From positions 620,001-684,000 of the forward strand of contig NZ_CAKLPZ010000001.1 of NCBI RefSeq assembly GCF_923081025.1: DNA of 64,000 bases, written 5' to 3'. Under the pieces are notes generated by a model. The model made no database searches. It was not told the origin of the DNA and worked only from the letters and a program-made list of their open reading frames with translations. The position numbers were made by a program, and so were the translations under genes. This stretch comes from Neolewinella maritima. Lineage in GTDB: Bacteria; Bacteroidota; Bacteroidia; Chitinophagales; Saprospiraceae. This document shows positions 1-8,264 of this stretch, piece after piece. Each line of letters opens with the position of its first letter. Position 1 is the first letter of the stretch.

Positions 1-1005
1 GCCGACCTACTCCGCCTGATGGGAGCAGGTCCCCGCGTAGTAGCCGAGGGGATCGGCTACACCCGTATCCTCTTTGCGGGCAACGGGATCATCATGCTAC
101 TCTTCCTGTTGAACGGCGTATTCCGGGGTGCCGGCGAGGCCGCTACCGCCATGCGGGTACTCTGGATCGCCAATGGCATCAACATCGTACTCGATCCCAT
201 CTTCATCTTCGGGCTCGGCCCCATCCCCGGCATGGGCGTAGAGGGGGCCGCCATCGCCACCACGATCGGGCGCGGCATCGGGGTGGCCTATCAACTGTAT
301 ATCCTGGCTACGGGCCGCTCCGTCGTACGCCTGTCGGGCAGTCGCTGGACGGTGGACCTGAGCATGCAGATCCGCATCCTCAGGATCGCCGGCAACGGAG
401 CCTTTCAGTACCTGATCGGCTCGGCGTGTTGGATCTTCCTGGCCCGTATCGTCGCCGATTTCGGCTCGGCGGCCGTGGCGGGTTACACTGTATCGATCCG
501 GCTTATTCTGTTCACGCTACTGCCGGCCTGGGGACTCTCCAATGCGGCTGCCACCTTCGTCGGCCAGAACCTGGGTGCCAAGCAGCCTGGCCGGGCGGAG
601 ACCGGAGTCTGGTGGACGCTGCGCATCACCTGCATCTACCTGATCATTCTATCCATCGGATACTACCTACTGGCGGGGCCGCTGGTGCGGGGTTTTACCC
701 AGGACGCGCAAGCGATTGACTACGGTATCGGTGCCCTGCAGGTGTTTGCTATCGGGTACGTATTCTTCGGTCTGGGACTGATTCCCGTGCAGGCCTTCAA
801 CGGGGCGGGGGATACCCTCACGCCAACTGTACTGAACTTCATCTGCCTGTGGCTCCTGGAGATTCCGCTGAGCTACTACTTTGCGGTTCACCTGGGGTAT
901 GAGGTACGGGGCGTCATCTGGGCGGTAGTAGTAGCTGAGTCTGTTCTGGCCGTACTGGCCCTGGTCCTGTTCCGGCGGGGGAGGTGGAAAACAAAGGAGA
1001 TATGA
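1..1005 (+). CDS. MATE family efflux transporter (5' end outside window)
   Basis: The reading frame is open from base 1, so the N-terminal part lies outside the window; 334 residues are visible. They are mostly hydrophobic and give about eight membrane segments. The motif QAFNGAGDTLTPT near visible residue 262 is typical of the MATE (multidrug and toxin extrusion) family, and GQNLGAKQPGRAE near residue 187 matches the conserved loop of the C-terminal half. MATE proteins export cationic compounds in exchange for Na+ or H+ at the inner membrane; the substrate here cannot be read. The stop codon overlaps the next start in an ATGA arrangement, so the two genes are probably translationally coupled. 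Confidence 0.9.
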   Translation, partial: ADLLRLMGAGPRVVAEGIGYTRILFAGNGIIMLLFLLNGVFRGAGEAATAMRVLWIANGINIVLDPIFIFGLGPIPGMGVEGAAIATTIGRGIGVAYQLYILATGRSVVRLSGSRWTVDLSMQIRILRIAGNGAFQYLIGSACWIFLARIVADFGSAAVAGYTVSIRLILFTLLPAWGLSNAAATFVGQNLGAKQPGRAETGVWWTLRITCIYLIILSIGYYLLAGPLVRGFTQDAQAIDYGIGALQVFAIGYVFFGLGLIPVQAFNGAGDTLTPTVLNFICLWLLEIPLSYYFAVHLGYEVRGVIWAVVVAESVLAVLALVLFRRGRWKTKEI

Positions 1006-2234
1006 GAACGATCGTGATCGGTGGGGGTGCCGCGGGTTTCTTCGCGGCTATCGCCCTGGCGGAGCGTCACCCGCAGCAGGAAGTACTGCTGCTGGAACGG
1101 GGGAAGTCCGTACTGGAGAAGGTTCGCATCAGTGGCGGTGGACGCTGCAACGTCACCCATGCCTGTTGGGACCCGGCAGACCTGGTCGAGCATTACCCCC
1201 GTGGTGGCCGGGAGCTGCTTGGCCCGTTCCACAAGTTTGCCTGCGGCGATACGATGGCGTGGTTCGAAGATCGGGGTGTCGCGCTCAAGATCGAAGATGA
1301 TGGCCGGGTGTTTCCGACTTCCGACCGTTCGCAATCCATTATCGACTGCCTGTGGCATGAAGCTAAGCGACTGAACGTACGCGTACAGACCGGGGCGGGC
1401 GTGCGGCACATCACTGCGCCGGCCCCGCCAACTGATGGAGTGGCCACCGGTTGGACAGTCGGAGTAGACGGCCAGCAGTACCACGCTGACCGACTAGTGG
1501 TCACTACGGGTAGTAACCCCCGGGTATGGAAGCTACTTGCCGCCATCGGTCACACCATTGTAGCCCCCGTACCCTCACTGTTTGCCCTCACCATCGACGC
1601 GCCGCAACTGACCAGCCTGGCCGGTATCAGTCTGCCGTGGGCCCGGTTGCAGGTCGTAGGAGACAAACTTCAGGCGGAAGGACCGCTACTGATCACCCAT
1701 AAGGGGCTGAGCGGACCGGCCGTGCTGCGACTGAGCGCCTGGGGCGCACGTGATCTGCATCCGCGGAAGTACGACTTCGAGCTATCGGTAAATTGGACGG
1801 CCCGGCGGGAACAGGATGTACGCGAGGAGCTGGGCAGGCTGCGGGACGAGTTGGCACGCAAGCAGGTCGGTACGCGATCGGGGGTTGACCTGCCGCAGCG
1901 CCTGTGGCACTATCTGCTCACGGAGGCCGGTCTGGATATCCGGACGCAGTGGGCCCAGTTAGGAAACACCGCCCTGGATCGGTTGGCGACTTCCCTGACC
2001 GATAGCCGGTACCGGGTCAGGGGGAAGGCAACGAACAAGGATGAGTTCACTACGGCTGGGGGAGTGGACCTGCAGGAGGTAGATTTTCGCACATTTCGCT
2101 CGCGCCTGCATACTACGCTCTATCTTGCGGGGGAAGTGCTGGACATCGATGCGATCACCGGCGGATTTAATTTTCAGGCAGCATGGACGGGTGGGTATCT
2201 TATCGGACAATCCCAACCGCCCGGGGCAGTGTAA
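1002..2234 (+). CDS. BaiN/HI0933-family NAD(P)/FAD-dependent oxidoreductase
   Basis: A 410-residue flavoprotein. The N-terminal dinucleotide-binding motif GGGAAGFFAA starts at residue 7, the family motif GGGRCNVTHA lies at 45-54, and the C-terminal signature GGFNFQAAWTGGY sits near 385-400. These place it in the HI0933/YhiN/BaiN family of cytoplasmic FAD proteins, whose physiological reaction is mostly unknown. I chose ATG 1002 over GTG 984 because AAAGGAG (993-999) lies directly upstream, one of the few clear ribosome binding sites here. The start overlaps the stop of the MATE gene (ATGA). Whether the two work together is not shown by the sequence. Confidence 0.9.
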   Translation: MRTIVIGGGAAGFFAAIALAERHPQQEVLLLERGKSVLEKVRISGGGRCNVTHACWDPADLVEHYPRGGRELLGPFHKFACGDTMAWFEDRGVALKIEDDGRVFPTSDRSQSIIDCLWHEAKRLNVRVQTGAGVRHITAPAPPTDGVATGWTVGVDGQQYHADRLVVTTGSNPRVWKLLAAIGHTIVAPVPSLFALTIDAPQLTSLAGISLPWARLQVVGDKLQAEGPLLITHKGLSGPAVLRLSAWGARDLHPRKYDFELSVNWTARREQDVREELGRLRDELARKQVGTRSGVDLPQRLWHYLLTEAGLDIRTQWAQLGNTALDRLATSLTDSRYRVRGKATNKDEFTTAGGVDLQEVDFRTFRSRLHTTLYLAGEVLDIDAITGGFNFQAAWTGGYLIGQSQPPGAV

Positions 2235-2239
2235 ATTTG
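2232..2239 (+). promoter_or_regulatory. TAnnTTTG -7 box directly before a start codon
   Basis: TAAATTTG matches the Bacteroidota -7 consensus TAnnTTTG exactly and ends four bases before ATG 2244. I see no -33 TTTG at the right distance. If used, the mRNA of the response regulator would begin at or near its start codon. Confidence 0.45.
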
Positions 2240-2243
2240 GCCC

Positions 2244-3005
2244 ATGCGGAACATGCATATCCTGATTGTTGAAGATGAGCCCATCATCGCCGCCGACTTA
2301 CAGGACCGATTAGAGCAACTCGACTATACCGTGACCGGTGTCGATACCGGAGAGGCTGCGCTGGAGCATGTACAGCAGTCTCCCCCCGACCTTATCCTGA
2401 TGGATGTACAACTGGCCGGTACCCTGGACGGGGTAGATGCGGCTATGCTGATCCGGGCGGAATACGATATCCCCCTCATCTTTCTGACCAGCAACAGCAA
2501 CGACGCCACCTTCCGGCGGGCCCGCCTGGCCGAGCCCAGCGCGTTCTTATCTAAGCCCTTCCGGGGCCGTGACCTCACGTTCGCTATTGAGCTTGCCTTA
2601 CGCAGTGCGGCCCTCGTTGCCAGTGGCCCCGCACCGGCTGCCGAGCCCACCTTGCCGGAATTCCCACGGGGGGAGACCGCTATGCTCTTTCAGGACCGCC
2701 TGTTCATCAAAGTGAAGGAGCGGCTGGCCCGCATTATGCTCAAGGACATCATCTGGGTAGAGGCCGACGACTACTACTGCCGCGTGTACACCCGAAACCA
2801 GAAGTACCTGGTCACGAAGACGCTGAAGCGATTTGCCAAGCTACTTCCGACCGAAGCTCCCTTCTTCCGCTGCCACCGCTCCTACCTGGTGAATCTGCAA
2901 AAGGTCACCAGCATCGGGGAGCTGTACCTGTTCGTGGGGGATCAGCAGCTGCCCGTGAGTCGCTCAAAGCGTAGCGAGCTCATCGCGCGGATCAATAACC
3001 TATAG
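2244..3005 (+). CDS. LytTR-family response regulator
   Basis: A 253-residue two-component response regulator. The receiver domain spans about 4-120, with acidic residues E10, D11 and E12, probable phospho-acceptor D54 in LILMDVQ, and the conserved lysine in LSKPF near 104. A short linker leads to a LytTR DNA-binding domain at about 150-253 (IIWVEADDYYCRVYT, FFRCHRSYLVNL). It probably binds DNA as a transcription factor. The histidine kinase gene on the opposite strand ends in the last six bases of this gene and is the obvious partner, although kinase and regulator are usually co-directional. ATG 2253 is an alternative start. Confidence 0.93.
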   Translation: MRNMHILIVEDEPIIAADLQDRLEQLDYTVTGVDTGEAALEHVQQSPPDLILMDVQLAGTLDGVDAAMLIRAEYDIPLIFLTSNSNDATFRRARLAEPSAFLSKPFRGRDLTFAIELALRSAALVASGPAPAAEPTLPEFPRGETAMLFQDRLFIKVKERLARIMLKDIIWVEADDYYCRVYTRNQKYLVTKTLKRFAKLLPTEAPFFRCHRSYLVNLQKVTSIGELYLFVGDQQLPVSRSKRSELIARINNL

Positions 3006-4853
3006 GGAGGTATGGGGAAAGCGAATTTCCGTGCGGTAACTGTCCGTGATCGAAGTGTCGATCGATCCATTGAGTTTGCGGCTCAGGAGGTCGATCAGTT
3101 TCGTGCCGAACGAGTACTCCTGGTGCTGGCGAACGGAGGTAGACCGAGCGGGCCCGTCGTCGCTGACCTGCAGTACCAGGTCTTTATTCAGGCGGTAAAG
3201 CCGGATGGTGATCGTACCGCTTCCTCCGTCGGGAAAGGCATGTTTCAGGGAGTTGGAGATCAACTCGTTGACGATCAGGCCCAACGATATGGCGAGGTCT
3301 ACGTCGAGGGTAGTGTCCTCGATGTCGAAGTCCAGGCGTACCCGCTGGTGCAGTCGGTAGGTATCGACCAGAGAGGTGCCCAGTTCGCGTAGGTAGTCAG
3401 CAACTTGCACCTGATTGAAATCTCTGCCCTCCTGGTAGAGGCGCTGGTGGATCAGGCCCATTGCTTCCACCCGGGCCTGACTTTCAAGTAGTGCCATCCG
3501 GGCCCGGTCGTCACCGGCCTGAAGACCCCGGATCTGCAACTGCAGCAGGCTGGAAATTACCTGTAAGTTATTCTTTACGCGGTGGTGGATCTCATTGATC
3601 AGGGTTTCCTTCTGAGCGACGAGTTGCAGATTTTCGTTGCCGCGACGGCGCAGGCGGCGGGCCAGTACGGTGAGTAGTAAGCCCAGGGTAAGTAAGAGGA
3701 TAGCAACGCCGATCACGCCATACAGCTGTTTGCGCTGCCCCCGGAGCTCGGTCCGCTGCTCTTCGATCTTGCGCTCCTTCTCCGCCGTTTCAAAGCTCAC
3801 CTGTAGGGAGGCGATCTGCTCGTCATGGTCCTGCTGTACGGAGAGCCGGTAGTTGCGCTCCGCTACGCTACTGTAGTAAAAGGCGCTATCGTACCTACCC
3901 TCCGCCGCGTAGGCCTCGGCCAGGTAGCGCTGTTGCTCTATCAGGTAGGTCCGATCGGCGATCCGCTCCGACTGGACTAGGCTGCGACGGAGGTACGCAA
4001 TGGCTGCCGGGAAGTCTCTACGCTGCAGATATACCCGCCCGGTATACCCCAGGGCGAGTGCCTCGGTGAGGTGTGCCCCGGTCTGCTGGGCTAGTCGCAG
4101 ACTGAGGCCGAGGCTTTGGTCCGCCAGGTCGAGCAGCTCTTCCTGTAAGTGGTTGGCACCGGCGTGCAGGTAGAGTTCGGCGAGTAGTACCGGTACGTCG
4201 TAGTCGGCCAGTAGATCGCGGGCCAGGATCAGGGACTGACGCGCGGCCGGTAGATCGTCCAGCCGGCGCAGTGATTCACTGTACTCGATCAGGCAGCTGG
4301 CGTAGAAGAGCGTATCAGTATCCTCCGCCAGGAGCCGCAGCGCCTCCTGACTATACTTGACGGCATCCTCCTGCAGGTCCTGGTAGTAGAACACCGAGCC
4401 GATCTGCCAGTAGGCATCGGCCAGGCAGAGCTGATCGTCCGTACGTTCACACTCTTCCATCAGCGCGAAACTGCTGCGCAGCGCTGCAGGATCGTCGCCG
4501 CGCGCCTGCGCTACGGTAGCTTCGATACTGAGGGCATAGTAGCCGGCGAATCTGCTACTGTCCTTCACGTACAGTCCCCGGGCAAGTTCCAGGTAGTGGA
4601 TGACCGAGTCCCTGGCCCCCATTTCGGCGTAGTAGTTGCCTAGGAACTCGTAGGACTCTGCCAGTAGGAACGAATCACTACCCAGGCGTGCTTCCCGGAC
4701 CGCCTGCCGGGAGAGGCGTTGGAAGGTGTCGAGTTGCACGAAGATGTAGCTATCCGCACGGCCCAGTAGGCTGTCCGCCACCCGTTCGTGTTGCGCATCT
4801 GCGGAAACGGTCATCCCCACAATGACCCACAGCAAGAAGTAGCGTAGCCGCAT
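3000..4853 (-). CDS. TPR-containing sensor histidine kinase (HisKA_2 type)
   Basis: A 617-residue membrane kinase. An N-terminal signal sequence (MRLRYFLLWVIVGMTVSADAQ) is followed by about 330 residues of TPR-like helices, a coiled-coil stretch, one membrane segment at about 376-398, then the H-box INEIHHRVKNNLQVISSL near 418-435 and an ATPase domain with the N-box VNELISNSLKHAF. The sensor part should face the periplasm and the kinase the cytoplasm. ATG 4853 was chosen over an upstream ATG at 4907 because it places the signal peptide at the N-terminus. The gene ends tail-to-tail with the LytTR regulator, sharing the six bases CTATAG (3000-3005). Confidence 0.9.
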   Translation of the reverse strand: MRLRYFLLWVIVGMTVSADAQHERVADSLLGRADSYIFVQLDTFQRLSRQAVREARLGSDSFLLAESYEFLGNYYAEMGARDSVIHYLELARGLYVKDSSRFAGYYALSIEATVAQARGDDPAALRSSFALMEECERTDDQLCLADAYWQIGSVFYYQDLQEDAVKYSQEALRLLAEDTDTLFYASCLIEYSESLRRLDDLPAARQSLILARDLLADYDVPVLLAELYLHAGANHLQEELLDLADQSLGLSLRLAQQTGAHLTEALALGYTGRVYLQRRDFPAAIAYLRRSLVQSERIADRTYLIEQQRYLAEAYAAEGRYDSAFYYSSVAERNYRLSVQQDHDEQIASLQVSFETAEKERKIEEQRTELRGQRKQLYGVIGVAILLLTLGLLLTVLARRLRRRGNENLQLVAQKETLINEIHHRVKNNLQVISSLLQLQIRGLQAGDDRARMALLESQARVEAMGLIHQRLYQEGRDFNQVQVADYLRELGTSLVDTYRLHQRVRLDFDIEDTTLDVDLAISLGLIVNELISNSLKHAFPDGGSGTITIRLYRLNKDLVLQVSDDGPARSTSVRQHQEYSFGTKLIDLLSRKLNGSIDTSITDSYRTEIRFPHTSL

Positions 4854-5206
4854 GAAAATCAAAAATTCGGCACTAAAGATAGCGTAGCGGCTTAGACGGT
4901 GAAGCAAGGCTAGCCCTGCATGACGCGCATATTGCGCATGGTGGGGGCGTTCCCTGGAATAAGCCGGCCCTTCCCTGATTTATTGTCGCTCCTCCCTGAC
5001 TTAATAAAAGTATAGGAGGTTCGGCCACTAGATTTGCCGTCAGGTTAATCAAGGGATTAGGCCGCCAGGAGCGCAAAGTCCTGCATTTCTTACACTAGGA
5101 ATACACATGTTTTCTTACCCGGGATTTATCAGCAACTTTAGTTTTTTGACACTGTGACGTTCACATTTCCATTTCGACCCGGACAGACGCTAGTTTGTCC
5201 GGGTTT
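4854..5206. other. intergenic stretch without a convincing gene
   Basis: This 353-base gap holds the promoter region of the histidine kinase at its left end and a hairpin with a plus-strand T run at its right end. The middle part (about 5085-5175) is AT-richer than its surroundings. Open frames on the minus strand have no family resemblance and unusual composition, and I do not call them. A small plus-strand RNA ending at the hairpin is possible. Confidence 0.5.
4874..4881 (-). promoter_or_regulatory. probable -7 box of the histidine kinase gene
   Basis: Read on the minus strand this is TATCTTTA, close to the TAnnTTTG consensus, followed by G. It lies 20 bases upstream of ATG 4853. No convincing -33 TTTG is visible. 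Confidence 0.35.
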
Positions 5207-5208
5207 TT
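5177..5208 (+). terminator. intrinsic terminator-like hairpin, plus-strand orientation
   Basis: ACCCGGACA (5177-5185) pairs perfectly with TGTCCGGGT (5196-5204) and is followed by TTTTT (5204-5208). The T run lies on the plus strand, yet no plus-strand gene precedes it. On the minus strand the same hairpin directly follows the stop codon of the gene at 5207-5887, without a U tract. Confidence 0.6.
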
Positions 5209-5887
5209 ACTGCCCGTCCCCTTCCTCCAGCAGTGTACCCACGGCCGCCAGTAGCGGCGCAGCCCGGATATAACTCAGGTGGGGTACACCGATGACCCGC
5301 AGCCCGTCAGGGGTCGTGAAGGAGCGGAGCAGCAGGCGGGGTGCGATCCGGTGTTCGCGTACATCTCCATCAAGCAGGGCCCGATAGGTGGCAAAGGCAG
5401 ACGGCGCGGCGCCATTGCCAATGCAGAGGATCACCTGCGGCTGTACGGTGGCAAGGAACGCACGGTGGAATTCCGTACAGTCCAGTAAGTCGAGACCGAG
5501 CTCCCTAAGCTGCTTCGCATCCGCAGCCCGGTAGAAGTAAGCGTATACGTTCAGGATGTCGTGTGCAGGTACGGATAGCCCCAGACGGTCGATTAGGTAG
5601 GTGAGTAACTCATCCGCCTCCCGCACGAAATTACTCCCTTGGCGACCACCGTCGTACCAGCGGTGCAGACCGGGCGTAACTGCACGCTCATCCCATCCAC
5701 AGGCGTAGCTCCGATCCGGCGCACCGTACGGCTTCATACTCACTACCATCAGCTTGGCCGGGCGCAGGGTCAGCGCGGGATCCGAGGCGAACGGGGCCAT
5801 ACCGAGTCGTAGTAGTTCGACCCGCTGCTCAGGAGGCACCGCGGCCAGACTGCGGGCAAAGTGATCTTTGTAGGGCTGCCAGTCCAT
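5207..5887 (-). CDS. hypothetical protein, possibly uracil-DNA-glycosylase fold
   Basis: A 226-residue soluble protein with no signal peptide or membrane segment. The early strand KLMVVSMKPYG, the middle strand VILCIGNGAAPSAF and the late strand RVIGVPHLSYI follow the order of motifs in the uracil-DNA glycosylase superfamily (substrate loop after strand 1, histidine after the last strand), but the canonical GxNPG and HPS motifs are not exact. The fold is an inference and the activity unknown. The box TACCTCTC lies directly before ATG 5887 on the minus strand, and the symporter gene ends 10 bases upstream, so it may have its own promoter or belong to that operon. Confidence 0.75.
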   Translation of the reverse strand: MDWQPYKDHFARSLAAVPPEQRVELLRLGMAPFASDPALTLRPAKLMVVSMKPYGAPDRSYACGWDERAVTPGLHRWYDGGRQGSNFVREADELLTYLIDRLGLSVPAHDILNVYAYFYRAADAKQLRELGLDLLDCTEFHRAFLATVQPQVILCIGNGAAPSAFATYRALLDGDVREHRIAPRLLLRSFTTPDGLRVIGVPHLSYIRAAPLLAAVGTLLEEGDGQ

Positions 5888-5897
5888 GAGAGGTAGT

Positions 5898-7481
5898 TTA
5901 GTCAGGAGAAGTATAGGCAGGGGCTGGGGGGGCTTCGGTCGGTACGAAGCGCGAGACGAGTACGATGCTCAGCAGACCGGACACCATGGCCAGGGTACGG
6001 AACGGAAAGTCGGCAGGGTAGGGGAGGTAGGCGGGCAGACCCAGGGTATCATCCCCCCCACCGAAGCGCAGGAAGGCAGCTAACAGAAAGCCGGCGAGCG
6101 CCCCGTACTTATTGGCGTGGGTGTCGTACAGGGCACACACCAGGGCCGGGAACAGCAGGCAGTACACAAAATCCGAGCACAGAAACCAGAGGGCGTACAC
6201 GCTCTTGACCTGAAAGGCGATCAGGGTAGCGGCCGTGCCTACGATCCAGATGGTCCGCTGGATGAACTTGGCGATCTTGCCGTCCGGCAGACCGGGATCC
6301 ACCAGCGGCCGGTACACGTTCCATACACCCATGCTGCTGGCGCTGAGTACGCTGCTGTCTACGCTCGACATGACCGCCGCCGCTACCGCGCCCAGACCGA
6401 CTACGGCCACCACCGGATTCGTGAGGTAGCGCACCACCCACGGCAGGGTTGCACTGGCATCCGGTGGCGGACCGGCGGGTAGGGCCGTCCAGTCTACCGT
6501 AGCCGACACCATCCCGATCAGCACGGGGGCGACAGCCGCCAGCAGGCAGACGACTCCGGCGATCAGACTCAGCCGCACGGCCGTGTCCTCGTCCCGCGCC
6601 GCCAGCACCCGCTGGAAGTACACCTGCCAGGGAATACCACCGAATACGAGGAGCAGCGCATAGTCCCACCACGTCCAGTAGCTACTGCCCAGAGCCGCGC
6701 GGGAGGGCAGCAGACTGGCCGCCGCGCCGAATTTTTCGGTATAGGCTGCGTAGGTGGCCGATAGGCCCCCCGTATAGGCCAGCGCAAAGGGTACGATCAT
6801 GGCTAAGCCCACGAACAGAATGAGCAGTTGCACCACGTCGGTCATCGCTACGGCCCAGAGCCCCCCGAGGGCGGTGTAGGCTACGGCGATCGTGGCCGAG
6901 AGCAGGATGGCCGTCTCCAGATCGATCCCCAGTACCGTACCGAAGGTAGCTCCCAGGGCAGTCAGGATGGCGGCCGTCCAGAAGAGCTCACCGGTCAGGG
7001 CGGGCAGGAAGAGCACGGCGGTGAGCTTCGTGCCGTAGCGTTCGGTGAGCGGGTCCAGCATGGTGCGGTAGCGCCGCCGGCGCATGGTGCGGGCGAAGAA
7101 CAGTCCGCCGATCACGAGTGAGAGCGCGTAGCCCCAGGGCGCCTGCACCCACACCAGCCCCTGGGTAGCGGTGTACTCCGCCGTGCCGTTGATGAAGCCC
7201 CCACCGACCCAGGTAGCACTCATGGTGAAGATGGCCACGTAGAGCGGCAGGTTACGGCCGGCCAGCATCATACCCTCCGCCCCATTATCGCCTTCGCGGC
7301 GCTTGCCGGCGGCCCGGGCCCCGATGTAGTAGACAATGGCGTAGAACAGGGCCATGCTGCCGAAGGCCGGCCAGTGGACCTGCTCGTCCGTAAATACGTA
7401 CAGGTAGCCCCCCGCCGCGGCCAGCAGGGCACCCAGGAAGAGCAGGGGGCGCAGGGTGCCTCCGGATTGTTGATCGGCCAT
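5898..7481 (-). CDS. sodium:solute symporter resembling choline transporter CHT1
   Basis: A 527-residue SSF-family symporter with about 13 hydrophobic segments. Several stretches resemble the animal high-affinity choline transporter SLC5A7: WVGGGFINGTAEYT near residue 91, SLVIGGLFFA near 125, LPALTGELFWTAAIL near 160, and MSSVDSSVLSASSMGVWNVY near 370, which carries the sodium-site serines. Import of choline or a similar quaternary amine driven by Na+ is therefore the best guess, and a BCCT carrier lies 0.8 kb away. It diverges from the VanX-type gene at 7542; TACTTTGG just upstream of ATG 7481 is a possible -7 box. Confidence 0.88.
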   Translation of the reverse strand: MADQQSGGTLRPLLFLGALLAAAGGYLYVFTDEQVHWPAFGSMALFYAIVYYIGARAAGKRREGDNGAEGMMLAGRNLPLYVAIFTMSATWVGGGFINGTAEYTATQGLVWVQAPWGYALSLVIGGLFFARTMRRRRYRTMLDPLTERYGTKLTAVLFLPALTGELFWTAAILTALGATFGTVLGIDLETAILLSATIAVAYTALGGLWAVAMTDVVQLLILFVGLAMIVPFALAYTGGLSATYAAYTEKFGAAASLLPSRAALGSSYWTWWDYALLLVFGGIPWQVYFQRVLAARDEDTAVRLSLIAGVVCLLAAVAPVLIGMVSATVDWTALPAGPPPDASATLPWVVRYLTNPVVAVVGLGAVAAAVMSSVDSSVLSASSMGVWNVYRPLVDPGLPDGKIAKFIQRTIWIVGTAATLIAFQVKSVYALWFLCSDFVYCLLFPALVCALYDTHANKYGALAGFLLAAFLRFGGGDDTLGLPAYLPYPADFPFRTLAMVSGLLSIVLVSRFVPTEAPPAPAYTSPD

Positions 7482-7529
7482 ACCCCGCCAAAGTACAGCT
7501 AGTGGGCAAGTAGGACAGGTAAACCGCCC

Positions 7530-7541
7530 TATCTTCCGCCC
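7530..7541 (+). promoter_or_regulatory. -7-like box abutting GTG 7542
   Basis: TATCTTCC (7530-7537) followed by GCCC and then the GTG start. It matches the TA-n-CTT pattern seen before several other start codons in the window. No -33 TTTG is visible. Confidence 0.35.
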
Positions 7542-8264
7542 GTGAAGTGCTTACTCTTTCTTCCCCTGCTGCTACTGCTGTGGCATTGCGATACCGCACC
7601 GGCCAGTCCGCAGGATACGATCGTCATGCAGGCCGGCTTTCCGATCCCCCCCCCGGCACCGGCCCCGATAGCTATCGGGGCGCCCATCCTGACCCCCGCA
7701 CCGCCCGACTACGATACTACGGCCTGGACCGAGCTCACGCGCTTAGCCCCTACGATCGAGCTCGAGCTACGCTACGCTACGACCGACAACTTCATGAAGC
7801 AGGTGATCTACGACTGTGGCCGCTGCTTTTACCGGCCGGAGGTGGCCCGGGCCCTGGCCGCGGCACACGACGAACTATCGCGCAGCGGGCTGGGCCTGAA
7901 GATGTACGACTGCTACCGCCCAGGGCCCTACCAACAGCGCCTCTGGGACGTACTGCCCGATGCCCGCTACGTAGCCAACCCCAAACGCGGTAGCCTGCAC
8001 AGCCGGGGCGCCGCCGCCGACCTCACCTTGATCAATTTAGACACCGGGGTAAAACTCGACATGGGTACACCCTATGATTTCTTCGGCGAGGCAGCTTACA
8101 CCACGACCACCGACCTGCCCGCCAGCGTGCTGCAGAACCGGGCCATTCTACAGGATGTGCTGCAGCGTCACGGCTTTGCCACCATCCGCACCGAGTGGTG
8201 GCACTTCAACTTCACCGGGCCGCGCTACCCCCTGAGTGACTGGACCTGGGACTGTGCGGACTAG
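7542..8264 (+). CDS. VanX/DdpX-type D-Ala-D-Ala dipeptidase (peptidase M15D)
   Basis: A 240-residue secreted or lipid-anchored zinc peptidase. The hydrophobic N-terminus ends in LLLWHC, an imperfect lipobox with Cys16, followed by a Pro/Ala-rich linker (about 27-55) and the catalytic domain. Zinc ligands appear in SLHSRGAAADLTL (S-x-H-x(6)-D near 150-162) and the catalytic Glu and third ligand in TEWWHFNF near 216-222, as in VanX. The reaction expected is hydrolysis of D-alanyl-D-alanine dipeptides from the cell wall. A 20-base palindrome sits in frame within the linker. The start is GTG, supported by the adjoining promoter-like box. The downstream BCCT gene overlaps its 3' end. Confidence 0.9.
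   Translation: MKCLLFLPLLLLLWHCDTAPASPQDTIVMQAGFPIPPPAPAPIAIGAPILTPAPPDYDTTAWTELTRLAPTIELELRYATTDNFMKQVIYDCGRCFYRPEVARALAAAHDELSRSGLGLKMYDCYRPGPYQQRLWDVLPDARYVANPKRGSLHSRGAAADLTLINLDTGVKLDMGTPYDFFGEAAYTTTTDLPASVLQNRAILQDVLQRHGFATIRTEWWHFNFTGPRYPLSDWTWDCAD
7662..7681. repeat. 20-bp perfect palindrome inside the dipeptidase linker
   Basis: GCCCCGATAG is followed directly by its reverse complement CTATCGGGGC. It is in frame and encodes part of the Pro/Ala/Ile linker. The core CCCGAT/ATCGGG recurs in the palindrome at 35044-35062. Confidence 0.8.

Noticed and set aside
1193-1546. Long minus-strand frames opposite the flavoprotein gene.
   Set aside because: Shadow frames caused by high GC codon usage; they have no start context or family features, as with most antisense frames in the window.
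4873-5076. 67-residue minus-strand frame upstream of the histidine kinase.
   Set aside because: Atypical composition, no family, and it overlaps the likely promoter and start of the kinase gene.
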